Notes: generated from the sequence alone by a model not told the origin. Shown: positions 47,537-56,305, counted from the first letter of the stretch. The stretch is 64,000 nt of DNA from Halobacteria archaeon HArc-gm2 (GCA_025517465.1 JAOPKE010000001.1:744001-808000); one strand, 5' to 3'. Program-made: numbers and translations.

Positions 47537-48433
47537 ATGATCGACGCGCGGGAACTACGCAAGGAGTACGGGAACTTCGTGGCGGTGGAGGGGAGCACGT
47601 TTTCGGTGGATGAGGGCGAGGTGTTCGGCGTCATCGGCCCCAACGGCGCGGGGAAGACGACGACGCTGAAGATGCTCGCCGGGCTGCTCGAACCGACTGA
47701 CGGCGAGGCCACCGTCGCCGGGTTTGACGCGTCCGATCCGGAGATGCGGAAACAACTGGGCTTTCTGCCGGAGGAGTCCCCGCTGTACGAAGAGATGACG
47801 CCGATTTCCTACCTGCAGTTCTTCGCGGACCTGTACGAGGTACCGGGAGACGTCGCCGAGGAGCGGATGCTCGACACGCTCGAAAAACTGGATCTCGAAC
47901 ACCACGACCGGAAGCTCGGCGACATGTCGAAGGGGATGAAGCGGAAGGTCGCCATCGCCCGGTCGCTGATCAACGACCCCGACGTCCTGATCTACGACGA
48001 ACCAGCCAGCGGGCTGGACCCGCTGACGACGAACTACGTCATCGAGTTCACCGAGCAACTGGCTAAGGAAGGCAAGACCATCGTCTTTTCGGCCCACAAC
48101 CTCTTCCACGTCGAGTCTATCTGCGACCGTGTCGCGATCATGAACGACGGCCAGATCGTCGCCCGCGGCGACCTCGAAGCGCTACAGGACCAGTACGGCG
48201 AGCGACGGTACCGCGTCTACACGACGGTCGAGGTTCCCGACGCCATCGAGGAGAGCGGCACCTGGTGCCGCGTCGTGGACAGCATGGACGGCGTGGACGC
48301 CACGCGCGCCGTCGCGAACGACCGCGGCGGCGAGGTCATCGACATCCGGACCGAGGAGTCGAGCCTCGAAGAGGTGTTCCTCAACGTGGCCGACTCGGCG
48401 ACGCCGAACCCACGCACCGTCGAGGAGGCGTAG
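47537..48433 (+). CDS. ABC exporter ATP-binding protein
   Basis: A 298-residue ABC ATPase. It has Walker A GPNGAGKTTTLKML at 34-47, Q-loop LGFLPEES, signature LGDMSKGMKRKVAIARSL, Walker B VLIYDEPASGLDPL and the H-loop VFSAHNL. The C-terminal 80 residues (RYRVYTTVEVPDAIEE, ending SSLEEVFLNVADS) form the regulatory extension seen in NatA/ABC-2 exporters. It energises the two permeases encoded immediately downstream, whose genes abut or overlap. Substrate unknown; the set resembles Na+/drug-type ABC-2 exporters. Confidence 0.95.
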   Translation: MIDARELRKEYGNFVAVEGSTFSVDEGEVFGVIGPNGAGKTTTLKMLAGLLEPTDGEATVAGFDASDPEMRKQLGFLPEESPLYEEMTPISYLQFFADLYEVPGDVAEERMLDTLEKLDLEHHDRKLGDMSKGMKRKVAIARSLINDPDVLIYDEPASGLDPLTTNYVIEFTEQLAKEGKTIVFSAHNLFHVESICDRVAIMNDGQIVARGDLEALQDQYGERRYRVYTTVEVPDAIEESGTWCRVVDSMDGVDATRAVANDRGGEVIDIRTEESSLEEVFLNVADSATPNPRTVEEA

Positions 48434-50257
48434 ATGGACGGGCGACGACTCCTGCGGATCGCTCGCTGGGAAGTGACGAAGAACGCCGGTGGCGTCGACC
48501 GGCGGACGGTCGTGGTGATGGTGCTGGCCATCGTCGGGATGGGACTGGTCGCCGCGCTGGCGGTGGGCGGCGCCGGTGCCGGACTCGACTCTGGAATCTA
48601 CCGCGTCGGCGTCGACCAGTCGAGCCCCTACTACGCGCCAGCTGACAACGACTCGACGTTCGCGACGGTTCCCCCGAGCCAGCCGGGTATCTATCGAGGT
48701 GAGCAGGAACTGCTGTTCGTCAGTACGGCGCTGGTCGACCGCTCGCGGACGTCGAAGGGATACGCCGCCCAGTCGGAGTTCCGGGACACCGTCGACGGCT
48801 ACAACGAGCAACGGATGGCCGATGAGGACAACGCCACGGCTGCGTACCCGGTGTCCGTCGACCTGCAGTACGTCGAGCAGGACGGCGTCACCGAGAGCCT
48901 CGCGACTGGGGACGATGGGACCGCCGATGGCAGCGCCGGTGGCAGTGACGGCTCTGGTGGCGGCGGAGGCGGCGGTTCGGCGGCCGGATCCGGGTCGGGC
49001 GGGACCGGAACGGCCACCACCGACCAGGACGCCGCCGGGAGTCTCGGCGGCCTCGGCGCAGGGCTAACCGGCGGCGCGACGAGCGGGACGCCGGCGGACA
49101 TCCAGCCGCCGTTCCCGTTCGAATCCCTGGTGCTCGCCTTCCTCTTCGTCGTCCCGCTGAACTTCGTCATCCAGGCGTACGGGTCGACGATGCTCTCCGA
49201 GCGACTCAACCGCCGCGGCGAACTGTTGCTCGTCTCGCCGGCGAGTCGCGCCGAGATTATCGCGGGCAAGACGCTTCCGTACTTCCTCGGCGCTGTCGGC
49301 GTCGTCACGGCAATCACGCTCGCGCTCAGGTTCAGCGGCATCGCACCGAGCGGGAGCTACGTCGCGGTGCTGGCTGTCCTGCCCCTGGCGGCACTGTTCC
49401 TCGCCGCGACGTTCTGCGGGGCGATGTTCGCCAGGTCGTTCAAGGAACTCACGTTCGTCACCGTGACCATCACCGTCTCGCTGACGAGCTACGCCTTCGT
49501 CCCGGCCATCTTCACGCAGATTAACCCGATCGCGCTCATCTCGCCGCTGACCATCGTCGTCCGGGACCTGCAGGGCCAGTCGATATCGCTGCTGAACTTC
49601 GCGTTCTCGGTGTCGCCGCCGACGCTGACCGCGGCCGTCCTGTTCGGCCTCGGCGCGGGACTCTACCGCGAGGAAGACATGTTCACCCAGCGGGCCATCC
49701 CGCTGAAGGTGCTCGACTCGCTCTCGGGGCGCATCTTCTCGAAGTGGAGCGCGCTGAAGCTGTCGGCGCTGCTCCTCCCGTTCGTCTTCGTCGCCGAACT
49801 CGCGGCGGTCGCGATGCTGTTCGCGTTGCAGGAGATCTCCATCCCGCTGGTGCTCCTCGCAGTCGTCGTCATCGAGGAGATAGCCAAGAGCCTCCACCTC
49901 TACGCGGGCTTTTCCAGCGGGCGGTACTCGCGGAGCCTCCGCCCGGCGCTGGTGGTCGGCGCGCTGAGCGGCGTCGGTTTCTTCATCGCCGAGAAGTTCG
50001 TGCTCATCGCTCAGTTGGCCGACCTGCAGAACGTTCCGACCGGCGAAGCAGCGTTCCTCGGGAGCAACGTGCCGCCGGGTGTTTCCCCCGCCATCGTAGC
50101 CGCACTCCTGCTCGTTCCGCTCGCCCTCCACGTCGTGACGGCGAGCGTGTCGTCGCTCGGCGCGCGCAAGGGCAAACGGCAGTACGCCGTCGCCGTCCTC
50201 GCGGCGATGGCGATCCACTTCGCCTACAACTACGCGGTGGTGAGCACCCTTGTCTAA
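48434..50257 (+). CDS. ABC-2 permease fused to a PrsW-like intramembrane protease domain
   Basis: A 607-residue protein starting directly after the ATPase stop. Residues 1-440 form an ABC-2 permease: an N-terminal helix, an external domain with a Gly/Ser-rich linker (about 155-215) and six helices (VLAFLFVVPLNFVIQAYGSTMLSERLNRRGELLLVSP). The C-terminal 150 residues look like PrsW: EEIAK at 481-485, GVGFFIAEKF with Glu520, His566 in LHVVTASVSS and HFAYN at 595-599. These match the EExxK, GFxxxE, H and HxxxN pattern. The protease residues appear intact. A transporter coupled to membrane proteolysis is suggested but unproven. Confidence 0.82.
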   Translation: MDGRRLLRIARWEVTKNAGGVDRRTVVVMVLAIVGMGLVAALAVGGAGAGLDSGIYRVGVDQSSPYYAPADNDSTFATVPPSQPGIYRGEQELLFVSTALVDRSRTSKGYAAQSEFRDTVDGYNEQRMADEDNATAAYPVSVDLQYVEQDGVTESLATGDDGTADGSAGGSDGSGGGGGGGSAAGSGSGGTGTATTDQDAAGSLGGLGAGLTGGATSGTPADIQPPFPFESLVLAFLFVVPLNFVIQAYGSTMLSERLNRRGELLLVSPASRAEIIAGKTLPYFLGAVGVVTAITLALRFSGIAPSGSYVAVLAVLPLAALFLAATFCGAMFARSFKELTFVTVTITVSLTSYAFVPAIFTQINPIALISPLTIVVRDLQGQSISLLNFAFSVSPPTLTAAVLFGLGAGLYREEDMFTQRAIPLKVLDSLSGRIFSKWSALKLSALLLPFVFVAELAAVAMLFALQEISIPLVLLAVVVIEEIAKSLHLYAGFSSGRYSRSLRPALVVGALSGVGFFIAEKFVLIAQLADLQNVPTGEAAFLGSNVPPGVSPAIVAALLLVPLALHVVTASVSSLGARKGKRQYAVAVLAAMAIHFAYNYAVVSTLV

Positions 50258-51338
50258 GCAGAGTGGCCGGTCGTGGGACCCGCGACTCGTCGTCGCAAGG
50301 CGTGACCTATCCTCGCTGTCGCGGGAGAAGACCATCGTGCTCGCACTGCTGATACAGCTGTTCGTCGCGGCGTTCTCGTCGTTCCTCGTCGTCGGCCTCA
50401 CGTCGCTGTACGACCCCGGGTCGGTCGAGGCCGGCCAGATCGAGATCGGCGTCTCGGGCGACCAGCAGTCCGCCCTCTTCGAGGCCGTCCAGCGCCAGTC
50501 CGGCGCGACGCCCGTCGGCTACGAGGAGCCAGCGGGCGCCCTGCAGGCCTTCCACAGAGGTGAGGTCGACGCGGTGCTGACGGCGACCAGCGCGCCCGCA
50601 GCCGAGGGCGGCGGGTCGGTGATGCAGGTGTCGGCCACTGTGCCGGACGGGAGCATCAGGACGACAGTGGTCGTCGTCCAGGTCCGGCAGGTCCTGAAGA
50701 CGCTGGAGCGCCAGGAGCGCGCCGAGCGGCAGGACGACATCGAACACGACCCTCTTCCGCTCCCGCCAGAGGCGAACGCGAGTCCGTACTTCGGGTTCAC
50801 CTACACGGTCCTCATTCCGCTCTTGCTCTTCCTGCCGCCGTTCATCAGCGGATCGGTCGCCGTCGACAGCGTCACCGAGGAGATAGAGCGCGGAACGCTC
50901 GAACTGCTCCGCGTCGCGCCGATTTCGCTCGTCGACGTCGTCGACGGGAAGGCGCTGGGAATGATCCTCCTGGCCCCGGCGCAAGCGGCACTGTGGACAC
51001 TTCTCCTCGCCGTCAACGGGACGGCGGTGGCGAACCCGCTGTGGACGCTGACGCTCGTGACGGCCATCGCGGCCATCGTCGTCATCGTCGGCGTCGTGCT
51101 GGGGCTCCATCTGGGTCGGCGCCGTCCTGCCCAGTTGCTGTACTCCGTCGTGACGCTCGTCGTCTTCGGCGGCGCAGTGCTGTTACCCGAACACCCGGCG
51201 ACGACGGCGGCGAAACTCGCCATCGACAGCCCGACGCCGACGACGTACGGCCACGTTCTCGGCTACGTGCTCGTCGCCGCGGTGCTGTACGCGCTCACCC
51301 GGCGCTACGTCGACCGGATCGAACCCGAGTCGCTGTAG
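50250..51338 (+). CDS. ABC-2 type permease
   Basis: A 362-residue ABC-2 permease. There is an N-terminal helix (KTIVLALLIQLFVAAFSSFLVVG), an external domain of about 140 residues, and a C-terminal set of five or six helices starting FGFTYTVLIPLLLFLPPFISG. The motif EEIERGTLELLRVAPISLVDVVDGKALG is typical of the family. The only sensible start is the TTG at 50250, overlapping the end of the preceding gene by 8 bp, which fits coupled translation. It completes an ATPase-permease-permease set; both permeases probably form a heterodimer. Confidence 0.88.
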   Translation: MSKQSGRSWDPRLVVARRDLSSLSREKTIVLALLIQLFVAAFSSFLVVGLTSLYDPGSVEAGQIEIGVSGDQQSALFEAVQRQSGATPVGYEEPAGALQAFHRGEVDAVLTATSAPAAEGGGSVMQVSATVPDGSIRTTVVVVQVRQVLKTLERQERAERQDDIEHDPLPLPPEANASPYFGFTYTVLIPLLLFLPPFISGSVAVDSVTEEIERGTLELLRVAPISLVDVVDGKALGMILLAPAQAALWTLLLAVNGTAVANPLWTLTLVTAIAAIVVIVGVVLGLHLGRRRPAQLLYSVVTLVVFGGAVLLPEHPATTAAKLAIDSPTPTTYGHVLGYVLVAAVLYALTRRYVDRIEPESL

Positions 51339-51368
51339 ACCGGACCGGTGCCTCGTCGTCTGGCCCGT

Positions 51369-51878
51369 TCAGCCGCGACGGACGGCATCGGCGACCGACC
51401 GAACTGTTCCGAACTCGTCGTCGCTGTACGTGATGAAGCGCACGTCGTCCAGCGTCTCCGGGTCGTACTCGTCGATTGTTTCGCAGATACTGCGCGCACC
51501 CTCCTGCAGATCGAATCCCGCGACGCCGCAGCCCAGCGCGGGCATCACTAGCGACTCGGCGCCGAGTTCGTCCGCTGCTGCCAGCGCGTTCCGCGTCGCG
51601 TCGCGGATACTCTCGGCGGTCGCTTTGCCGTCGCCGTAGTGGGGCATCGCCGCAGCGTGGACGACGTACTCCGCGTTCAGGTCGTACGCGTCCGTGACCG
51701 CGGCGTCACCGAGGTCGACGGGTCCTTCGGCGACGGCTTCGTCGTTGATCGCCTCGCCGGCGCCGCGTCGCAGCGCGCCAGCGACGCCGGACCCCATCTG
51801 CAGGCTCGTGCCGGCGGCGTTGACCAGAACGTCGGCGGACTGCTGTGCGATGTCGCCCTGTACGACGTCGAACTCCAT
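51369..51878 (-). CDS. Macro domain (ADP-ribose binding) protein
   Basis: A 169-residue stand-alone macro domain. It begins MEFDVVQGDIAQQSADVLVNAAGTSLQMGSGVAGALRRGAG, the ADP-ribose-binding start. ALGCGVAGFDLQEGARSICETI is the second conserved loop. The catalytic Asn and Gly-rich loop of ADP-ribose hydrolases (VNAAG, GSGVAGAL) are present. It probably removes or binds ADP-ribose or O-acetyl-ADP-ribose. It starts at the ATG at 51878; upstream frames are not family-like. It converges with the ABC permease gene and is divergent from the DUF2071-like gene across 88 bp. Confidence 0.92.
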   Translation of the reverse strand: MEFDVVQGDIAQQSADVLVNAAGTSLQMGSGVAGALRRGAGEAINDEAVAEGPVDLGDAAVTDAYDLNAEYVVHAAAMPHYGDGKATAESIRDATRNALAAADELGAESLVMPALGCGVAGFDLQEGARSICETIDEYDPETLDDVRFITYSDDEFGTVRSVADAVRRG

Positions 51879-51966
51879 ACGACGGGGTTCGCGCTCGACC
51901 ACCAAGTTTCTCGGGGCGACGGTTTCGACGGGAGGACTGAAGCCCGTTCCGCCCCGACCTGACGCC

Positions 51967-52668
51967 ATGCAACTGGCCGGGCGCCCGCTGACGACGACGC
52001 TCCGCGACGTCTGCTTCCTCCACTGGCCGGTTCCCGAAGCCGTCGTCGAAGACGTCGTCCCGAGCTGGCTCACGCCTGACGTCGCCGACGGAACGGCCTG
52101 GATAAGCGTCCTCTCCACGGCGATGCGCCGTGTCGACGTGTTCGGCCTCCCGGTCCGCGAGAACGTACGCGCGGTGACGGTCAGAACGTACGTCCGCTCA
52201 CCAGGGGGCGACCGCGGCGTGTACGTGCTCTCGATGGCCGTGGACGACCGCCTGGTTGCTGACGCCGCGAACCGTCTATTTCGGGTCCCCACCTCGACAG
52301 CGACCATCGGACGGTCGACGAACGGCGGCGAAATCGCGATTCGCCTGGCCGGCCACGGCGAGTCCACGAGCGCGTTCGAGGTGACGTACGAACCGTCGGG
52401 GGCTACCCAGACCGGGTCACCGGACACGCTCCCGTCGTTCCTCGTCGAGCGCTACCGGTACTTCACCGAGGGGGCGCTCGGCACGCGCCTGTGCGGTAGT
52501 GTGGGCCACGAGCCGTGGAAACTCAGGACGGCGACGGCATCGGTGATTGGGAGCGACTTGCTGGACGAGTTCGAAGTACAAACGGCCGAGACGGACCCCC
52601 TCGCCCACTACAGCGACGGCGTCGAGATGCGCATCGAGCCGCCGGTGCCACTCGCACTGGTCGACTGA
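51967..52668 (+). CDS. DUF2071-like protein
   Basis: A 233-residue protein. RDVCFLHWPVPEAVVEDVVPSWLTPDVADGTAWISVLSTAMRRVDVFGLP follows the pattern of DUF2071 (YqjF-like) proteins. So do NVRAVTVRTYVRSPGGDRGVYVLSMAVDD and LVERYRYFTEGALG. The fold is related to acetoacetate decarboxylase, but the catalytic Lys of that enzyme is not obvious. The ATG at 51967 follows the natural start of the first strand. The function is unknown; it ends 25 bp before the stop of a convergent potassium-channel gene. Confidence 0.85.
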   Translation: MQLAGRPLTTTLRDVCFLHWPVPEAVVEDVVPSWLTPDVADGTAWISVLSTAMRRVDVFGLPVRENVRAVTVRTYVRSPGGDRGVYVLSMAVDDRLVADAANRLFRVPTSTATIGRSTNGGEIAIRLAGHGESTSAFEVTYEPSGATQTGSPDTLPSFLVERYRYFTEGALGTRLCGSVGHEPWKLRTATASVIGSDLLDEFEVQTAETDPLAHYSDGVEMRIEPPVPLALVD

Positions 52669-52693
52669 CGCGTGCCGACCGGACAGCCGCCAC

Positions 52694-54331
52694 TCACTCG
52701 CTCGTGAGCGCAGTCAGTTCGTTGATCCCGCTGTCCGGTCCAGCGACGATGACGGAGTCGCCCGCCTGGAAGGTGAACGAGGGCGGGAGATCCGTGAGCA
52801 CCTCGTCGTCGCGCTCGACGGCGATGACTGTACAGGAGGTCCGCGCGCGAATGTCGGACTCCTCGAGGCTCTGGCCGGCGAGTCGACCGGCCTCGACGCG
52901 GACGACCTCGACTTGCTGGTCGAAGGAGATGACGTCCTCGTTGAGAATCGTCGAGGCGAGCATCCGACCGCTCACGGTCGACAGGGCCAGAACGTAGTCG
53001 GCGCCGGCACGGTAGAGCTTCGTGACGTTCTCCCGCTCGTTCGCGCGAGCGATGACCTCGACGTTCTCGCTGAGTTCGCGGACGACCAGAGTGGCGAAGA
53101 CGGCGAGCGTATCGTCGGAGAGCGTGAGAATGACTGTCGACGCCGAGTCGATGCCGGCCGCCCTGAGCGTGTCCGCATCGGTCACGTCGCCGACGACGTC
53201 GACCCCGGTCTTCTCCTCGAGGTCGATAGCGTGGCAGGTGAATCCGGCGGCAGCGACCGACTGTTTGACAGTCGAGCCGACCTCGCCGTACCCACCGACG
53301 ACCACGGCACCGCGACCGTTCTGTCTGGTCTCCGAGCGCGTCCACTCTTTGAGTGTCTCGAGCTGGTGTTCGCGGCCCGCGACGAGCAGTATCGTCCGCT
53401 CGTCGATGCGGGCACTCGGCGAAGGCGGCGTCACGAACTCGCCGCGGAACCACGCGCCGATGATGTTGGCACCCGTCCGTTCCCGGATCCCGCTGTCCTC
53501 GACGGTGACGCCGGCGATTCGACTTCCGGCCTGCACCGGGAGTTCAGCGATTTCGAAGTCGTCGGCGATCTCCACGGCATCTGCCACCTCGCTCGTGAGG
53601 CCGGTCGTCACCTTCGTCGCGATGCTCTCACCGATGAGCTGTCGCGGTGAGAAAACGGTGTCCGCGCCCGCGTAGCGGTGGTAATCTGCCATGTCCGGGT
53701 TCTCGGCGAACGTGATGACCTGGACGCCGTCGCCTTCGACCAGCTGGCCGGCCGCGAGCACGACGCTCGCGTTGGTCTCGTCGTCGACGTCGACCACCAG
53801 CGCCCGCGCCGCCTGGAGGTTCGCAGCCGCCAGGTCGTCGACCGACTCCGGGTCACCGTGGACGACGGAGAGTCCGCTCTCGAACAGTTCCGTCGCCAGT
53901 TCTCGGTCGGGCTCCACGACGACGTAGTCCACGTCGAGGACGTCGAGTTCGTCGACGAGCGTCTGACTGCGATCGGTGTAGGTGCAGATGACGACGTGGT
54001 CCTCGAGGTCGGCGACGCTCGTGGGTGGTGTCGTCGAGAGGCGGTCCTCGATCCACGGGACGACGAACAGCGGGAGGGCCATGAAGATGAAGAACACGCC
54101 CGTGAACATCATCGAGATGACGAGCAGGATCATCTGCGGACTCTCCCAGACGGCGTCCTCGCCGTACCCTGTCGTCGTGAACGTCTCGACGACGACCAGG
54201 AGCGACCGGAAGAAGCCCCGTTCTTTGCCCTCGAACGTCGCCATCCCCCACTCGTACGCCAGCGCGTAAACGACGATGACCGCGAAGAACGTCCCGAGGT
54301 AGTACAGCGCCCGGCGCTGGCGACGCTTCAT
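52694..54331 (-). CDS. Potassium channel with two RCK (TrkA-N/C) units
   Basis: A 545-residue protein. Two N-terminal helices (LYYLGTFFAVIVVYALAYEWG and ILLVISMMFTGVFFIFMALPLFVVPW) flank the pore loop FTTTGYGED, whose TTGYG (53-57) is a K+ selectivity filter. Two tandem RCK units follow: the first about 105-310 (DHVVICTYTDRSQTLVDEL, then ADTVFSPRQLIGESI), the second about 330-545 (RGAVVVGGYGEVGSTVKQSV, GVDVVGDVTDADTL). The first Rossmann motif is unusual (CTYTDRS instead of GxGxxG), while the second is canonical. It gates K+ flux in response to nucleotides or ions, important in a salt-in organism. Confidence 0.93.
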   Translation of the reverse strand: MKRRQRRALYYLGTFFAVIVVYALAYEWGMATFEGKERGFFRSLLVVVETFTTTGYGEDAVWESPQMILLVISMMFTGVFFIFMALPLFVVPWIEDRLSTTPPTSVADLEDHVVICTYTDRSQTLVDELDVLDVDYVVVEPDRELATELFESGLSVVHGDPESVDDLAAANLQAARALVVDVDDETNASVVLAAGQLVEGDGVQVITFAENPDMADYHRYAGADTVFSPRQLIGESIATKVTTGLTSEVADAVEIADDFEIAELPVQAGSRIAGVTVEDSGIRERTGANIIGAWFRGEFVTPPSPSARIDERTILLVAGREHQLETLKEWTRSETRQNGRGAVVVGGYGEVGSTVKQSVAAAGFTCHAIDLEEKTGVDVVGDVTDADTLRAAGIDSASTVILTLSDDTLAVFATLVVRELSENVEVIARANERENVTKLYRAGADYVLALSTVSGRMLASTILNEDVISFDQQVEVVRVEAGRLAGQSLEESDIRARTSCTVIAVERDDEVLTDLPPSFTFQAGDSVIVAGPDSGINELTALTSE

Positions 54332-54463
54332 ACCTCACAACACTGGAGCCGCCCATTAAGGGTTCCGTCAGACGCCCGCAGCAGTGAGTCTGGGTGAAGC
54401 CGCGGACCCAGTTCAGACCCAGAAGGCGAACGGTTTTCCGCCCGACGACCGTGCCATCGGCTG

Positions 54464-55255
54464 ATGCTACGCGGCGCGATAGTCGACCTCGACGGGACGG
54501 TGTACACGGGCGACGAACTGGTCGAGGGCGCCGACGACGGCGTCGACGACCTCCGCACCGCCGGCGTGACGCCGCTGTTCTTCTCCAACAACCCGACGCG
54601 CGACGGCGACGCGTTCGTCGAACGCCTCGTCGCGATGGGCGTCGACGCTCGGCCCGGCGACGCCTGCTCGGCCGCGGACGTGACAGCGGCGTACCTGCGC
54701 GAGGAGCACCCAGGATCGTCCGTCTATCTCGTCGGTAGCGACTCGCTGTCGGACGTCCTCCGCGACGAGGGCGTCACGCTCACCAGCGACCCGGTCGGTG
54801 CCGACGTCGTCCTCGCGTCGTGGACGGAGTCGTTCGCCTACGAACACCTCCAGGCCGCGCTCGACGGGCTCGACGAGGAGACGGCGTTCCTGGCGACCGA
54901 CCCGGATCGCACGTACCCAGTCGATAAGGGACAGTTCGTCCCCGGGACGGGGGCCATCTCCGGCGCTATGGCTGCCGCGGCCGGTAGTGAAGTCGACCGC
55001 GTGCTCGGCAAACCGTCGCCGACGGCGCTGGCGTACGCGCTGGACCGGATCGGAGCGCCGCCGGAGGCGTGCCTCGTCGTGGGCGACCGGCTGAACACCG
55101 AACTGGCGATGGGTGACCGTGCGGGAATGACGACAGTTCTCGTGCTTACGGGCGTCTGCGACCGGTCGGACGTCGAGGCGGGACCCGTCGAACCCGACTA
55201 CGTCCTCGACTCGCTGGCGGCCATCGGAACCGTCCTCGACGACCTGTCCGACTGA
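54464..55255 (+). CDS. HAD superfamily IIA phosphatase (NagD-like)
   Basis: A 263-residue HAD-IIA hydrolase. The motifs are VDLDGTVYTGDELVEGA (Asp8 nucleophile, Asp10 acid/base), FFSNNPTRDGDAFVERL (motif II Ser/Asn), GKPSPTALAYAL (Lys) and VVGDRLNTELAMGDRAGM (motif IV acidic residues). The cap domain lies between the core motifs, as in NagD and pyridoxal/nucleotide phosphatases. It dephosphorylates a small phosphorylated metabolite. The length is normal. No operon partner is evident. Confidence 0.93.
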   Translation: MLRGAIVDLDGTVYTGDELVEGADDGVDDLRTAGVTPLFFSNNPTRDGDAFVERLVAMGVDARPGDACSAADVTAAYLREEHPGSSVYLVGSDSLSDVLRDEGVTLTSDPVGADVVLASWTESFAYEHLQAALDGLDEETAFLATDPDRTYPVDKGQFVPGTGAISGAMAAAAGSEVDRVLGKPSPTALAYALDRIGAPPEACLVVGDRLNTELAMGDRAGMTTVLVLTGVCDRSDVEAGPVEPDYVLDSLAAIGTVLDDLSD

Positions 55256-55302
55256 CGACACTGCCGGCGCCTTTATCGTCGTGACAATCGTTACCATCTA
55301 GT

Positions 55303-55318
55303 GTGCTCGTGCGAGCAC
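55303..55318. promoter_or_regulatory. Inverted repeat before the DJ-1/PfpI gene
   Basis: GTGCTCG-TG-CGAGCAC has perfect 7-bp arms and ends 10 bp before the ATG at 55329. It is downstream of CCTTTATCG (about 55270-55278), a possible TATA box. Its position would allow it to act as an operator or a leader hairpin. Confidence 0.45.
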
Positions 55319-55328
55319 GGTGTCACCA

Positions 55329-55919
55329 ATGGGAAAGGATATCCTCATGATCGTCGGCGACTTCGGTGAAGACTTAGAGATAATGGTCCCCTTCCAGGCG
55401 CTCCAGGCGGTCGGTCACGACGTGGACGCGGTGTGTCCCGACAGGGAAGCGGGTGAGTCGGTCAAGACCGCAGTCCACGACTTCCGCGGCGACCAGACGT
55501 ACCTCGAAGAGCGGGGCCACGACTTCGAACTGAACGCGACGATGGCGGACGTCGATCCCGCCGACTACGACGCGCTCGTCGTCCCGGGCGGCCGGGCCCC
55601 GGAGTACCTCCGGACCTACGACGAAGTTATCGAAGTGGTCCAGCACTTCTTCGAGGCGGGCAAACCCGTCGCGTCGCTGTGCCACGGGCCGCAGATACTC
55701 GCCGCGGCTGGCGTGCTGGATGGCTACGAGATGACGTCCTATCCGGCCGTTCGCGCCGAGTGCGAGGCCGCGGGCTGTTCCTGGGTCGACGGCGTCGTCA
55801 CGGACGAGAATCTGGTGACGGGGCAGGCCTGGCCCGACCATCCGGAGTGGATCGCGCAGTTCCTCGACCTGCTCGGGACCGAAGTGAGCCACGGCGAACC
55901 GGTCGCCGCGGACGACTGA
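55329..55919 (+). CDS. DJ-1/PfpI family protein
   Basis: A 196-residue DJ-1/PfpI-superfamily protein. MGKDILMIVGDFGEDLEIM holds the conserved Glu of the first strand-loop (EDLE). YDALVVPGGRAPEYLRTYDEVI and PVASLCHGPQILAAAG follow, with the nucleophilic Cys in LCHGP. Family members act as proteases, glyoxalases or deglycases; here a stress-response glyoxalase or deglycase-type role is likely. A GTG at 55320 would add three residues, but the ATG matches the family. The stop TGA is the beginning of a 16-bp inverted repeat that surrounds the 57-bp hairpin array. Confidence 0.92.
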   Translation: MGKDILMIVGDFGEDLEIMVPFQALQAVGHDVDAVCPDREAGESVKTAVHDFRGDQTYLEERGHDFELNATMADVDPADYDALVVPGGRAPEYLRTYDEVIEVVQHFFEAGKPVASLCHGPQILAAAGVLDGYEMTSYPAVRAECEAAGCSWVDGVVTDENLVTGQAWPDHPEWIAQFLDLLGTEVSHGEPVAADD

Positions 55920-56228
55920 TAGTGGTGGTTGTAAGCCCGTCCCGGCATCCTGTCGAGCGCAGTGAGACAGGGCTGGACGGACGAGCAGCGCGAGTCCGTC
56001 GGCGTCCGGCCGAACTGCGTGAGGCCGGGCTCGAGAGACGAACGGAGTGAGGCTATCGGCGTCCCGACGAGCATGGCGAGTCGGGGCTCGGGAGACGAGT
56101 GCAGCGAGTCTCCCGGCGTCCTGTCGAGCGCAATGAGACAGGGCTCGACGGTCGAGCAGCGCGAGTCCGTCGGCGTTCGACGGGATGGGTGCCTTCGAAC
56201 GCCGGTGAAAAGTTACAACCACCACTAT
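55919..56228. mobile_element. Hairpin array bounded by a 16-bp inverted repeat
   Basis: ATAGTGGTGGTTGTAA at 55919-55934 is exactly repeated in inverse orientation at 56213-56228. Between them lie four contiguous 57-bp units (55944-56171) and a short unique right part. The whole 310-bp segment sits between the DJ-1 stop codon and the zinc-ribbon gene. It carries no convincing gene. The inverted ends could be terminal repeats of a transposable array or the base of one large folded RNA or cruciform. No known insertion sequence was recognised. Confidence 0.7.
55944..56178. repeat. Four 57-bp tandem units of paired hairpins
   Basis: Unit borders GGCRTYC recur at 55944, 56001, 56058, 56115 and 56172, exactly 57 bp apart. 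Each unit holds two hairpins with 11-nt loops fitting GARCNNNGYGA: 55949-55972, 55976-56000, 56006-56028, 56036-56054 (imperfect), 56063-56085, 56090-56114, 56120-56142 and 56147-56171 (one mismatch). Stem sequences differ between units but remain self-complementary, so base pairing is conserved by compensatory change. The linker between paired hairpins is GGGCT or GGGCTCG-like. Confidence 0.9.
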
Positions 56229-56305
56229 GACGCCCCGGTTCCGACCGCTCGAACGATTTTTCAGCCTCACCAACGCTTTTGGTTCCGTGTCCGGATACAC
56301 CCGCT

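Noticed and set aside
55944-56171. CRISPR array
   Set aside because: The 57-bp units are contiguous with no unique spacers, and the internal hairpins differ between units; no cas genes are nearby.
55374-56300. Long minus-strand open frame with 19-residue repeats
   Set aside because: It lies antisense to the DJ-1 gene and its repeats only reflect the 57-bp DNA units (57 = 19 codons); composition is unlike a real protein.
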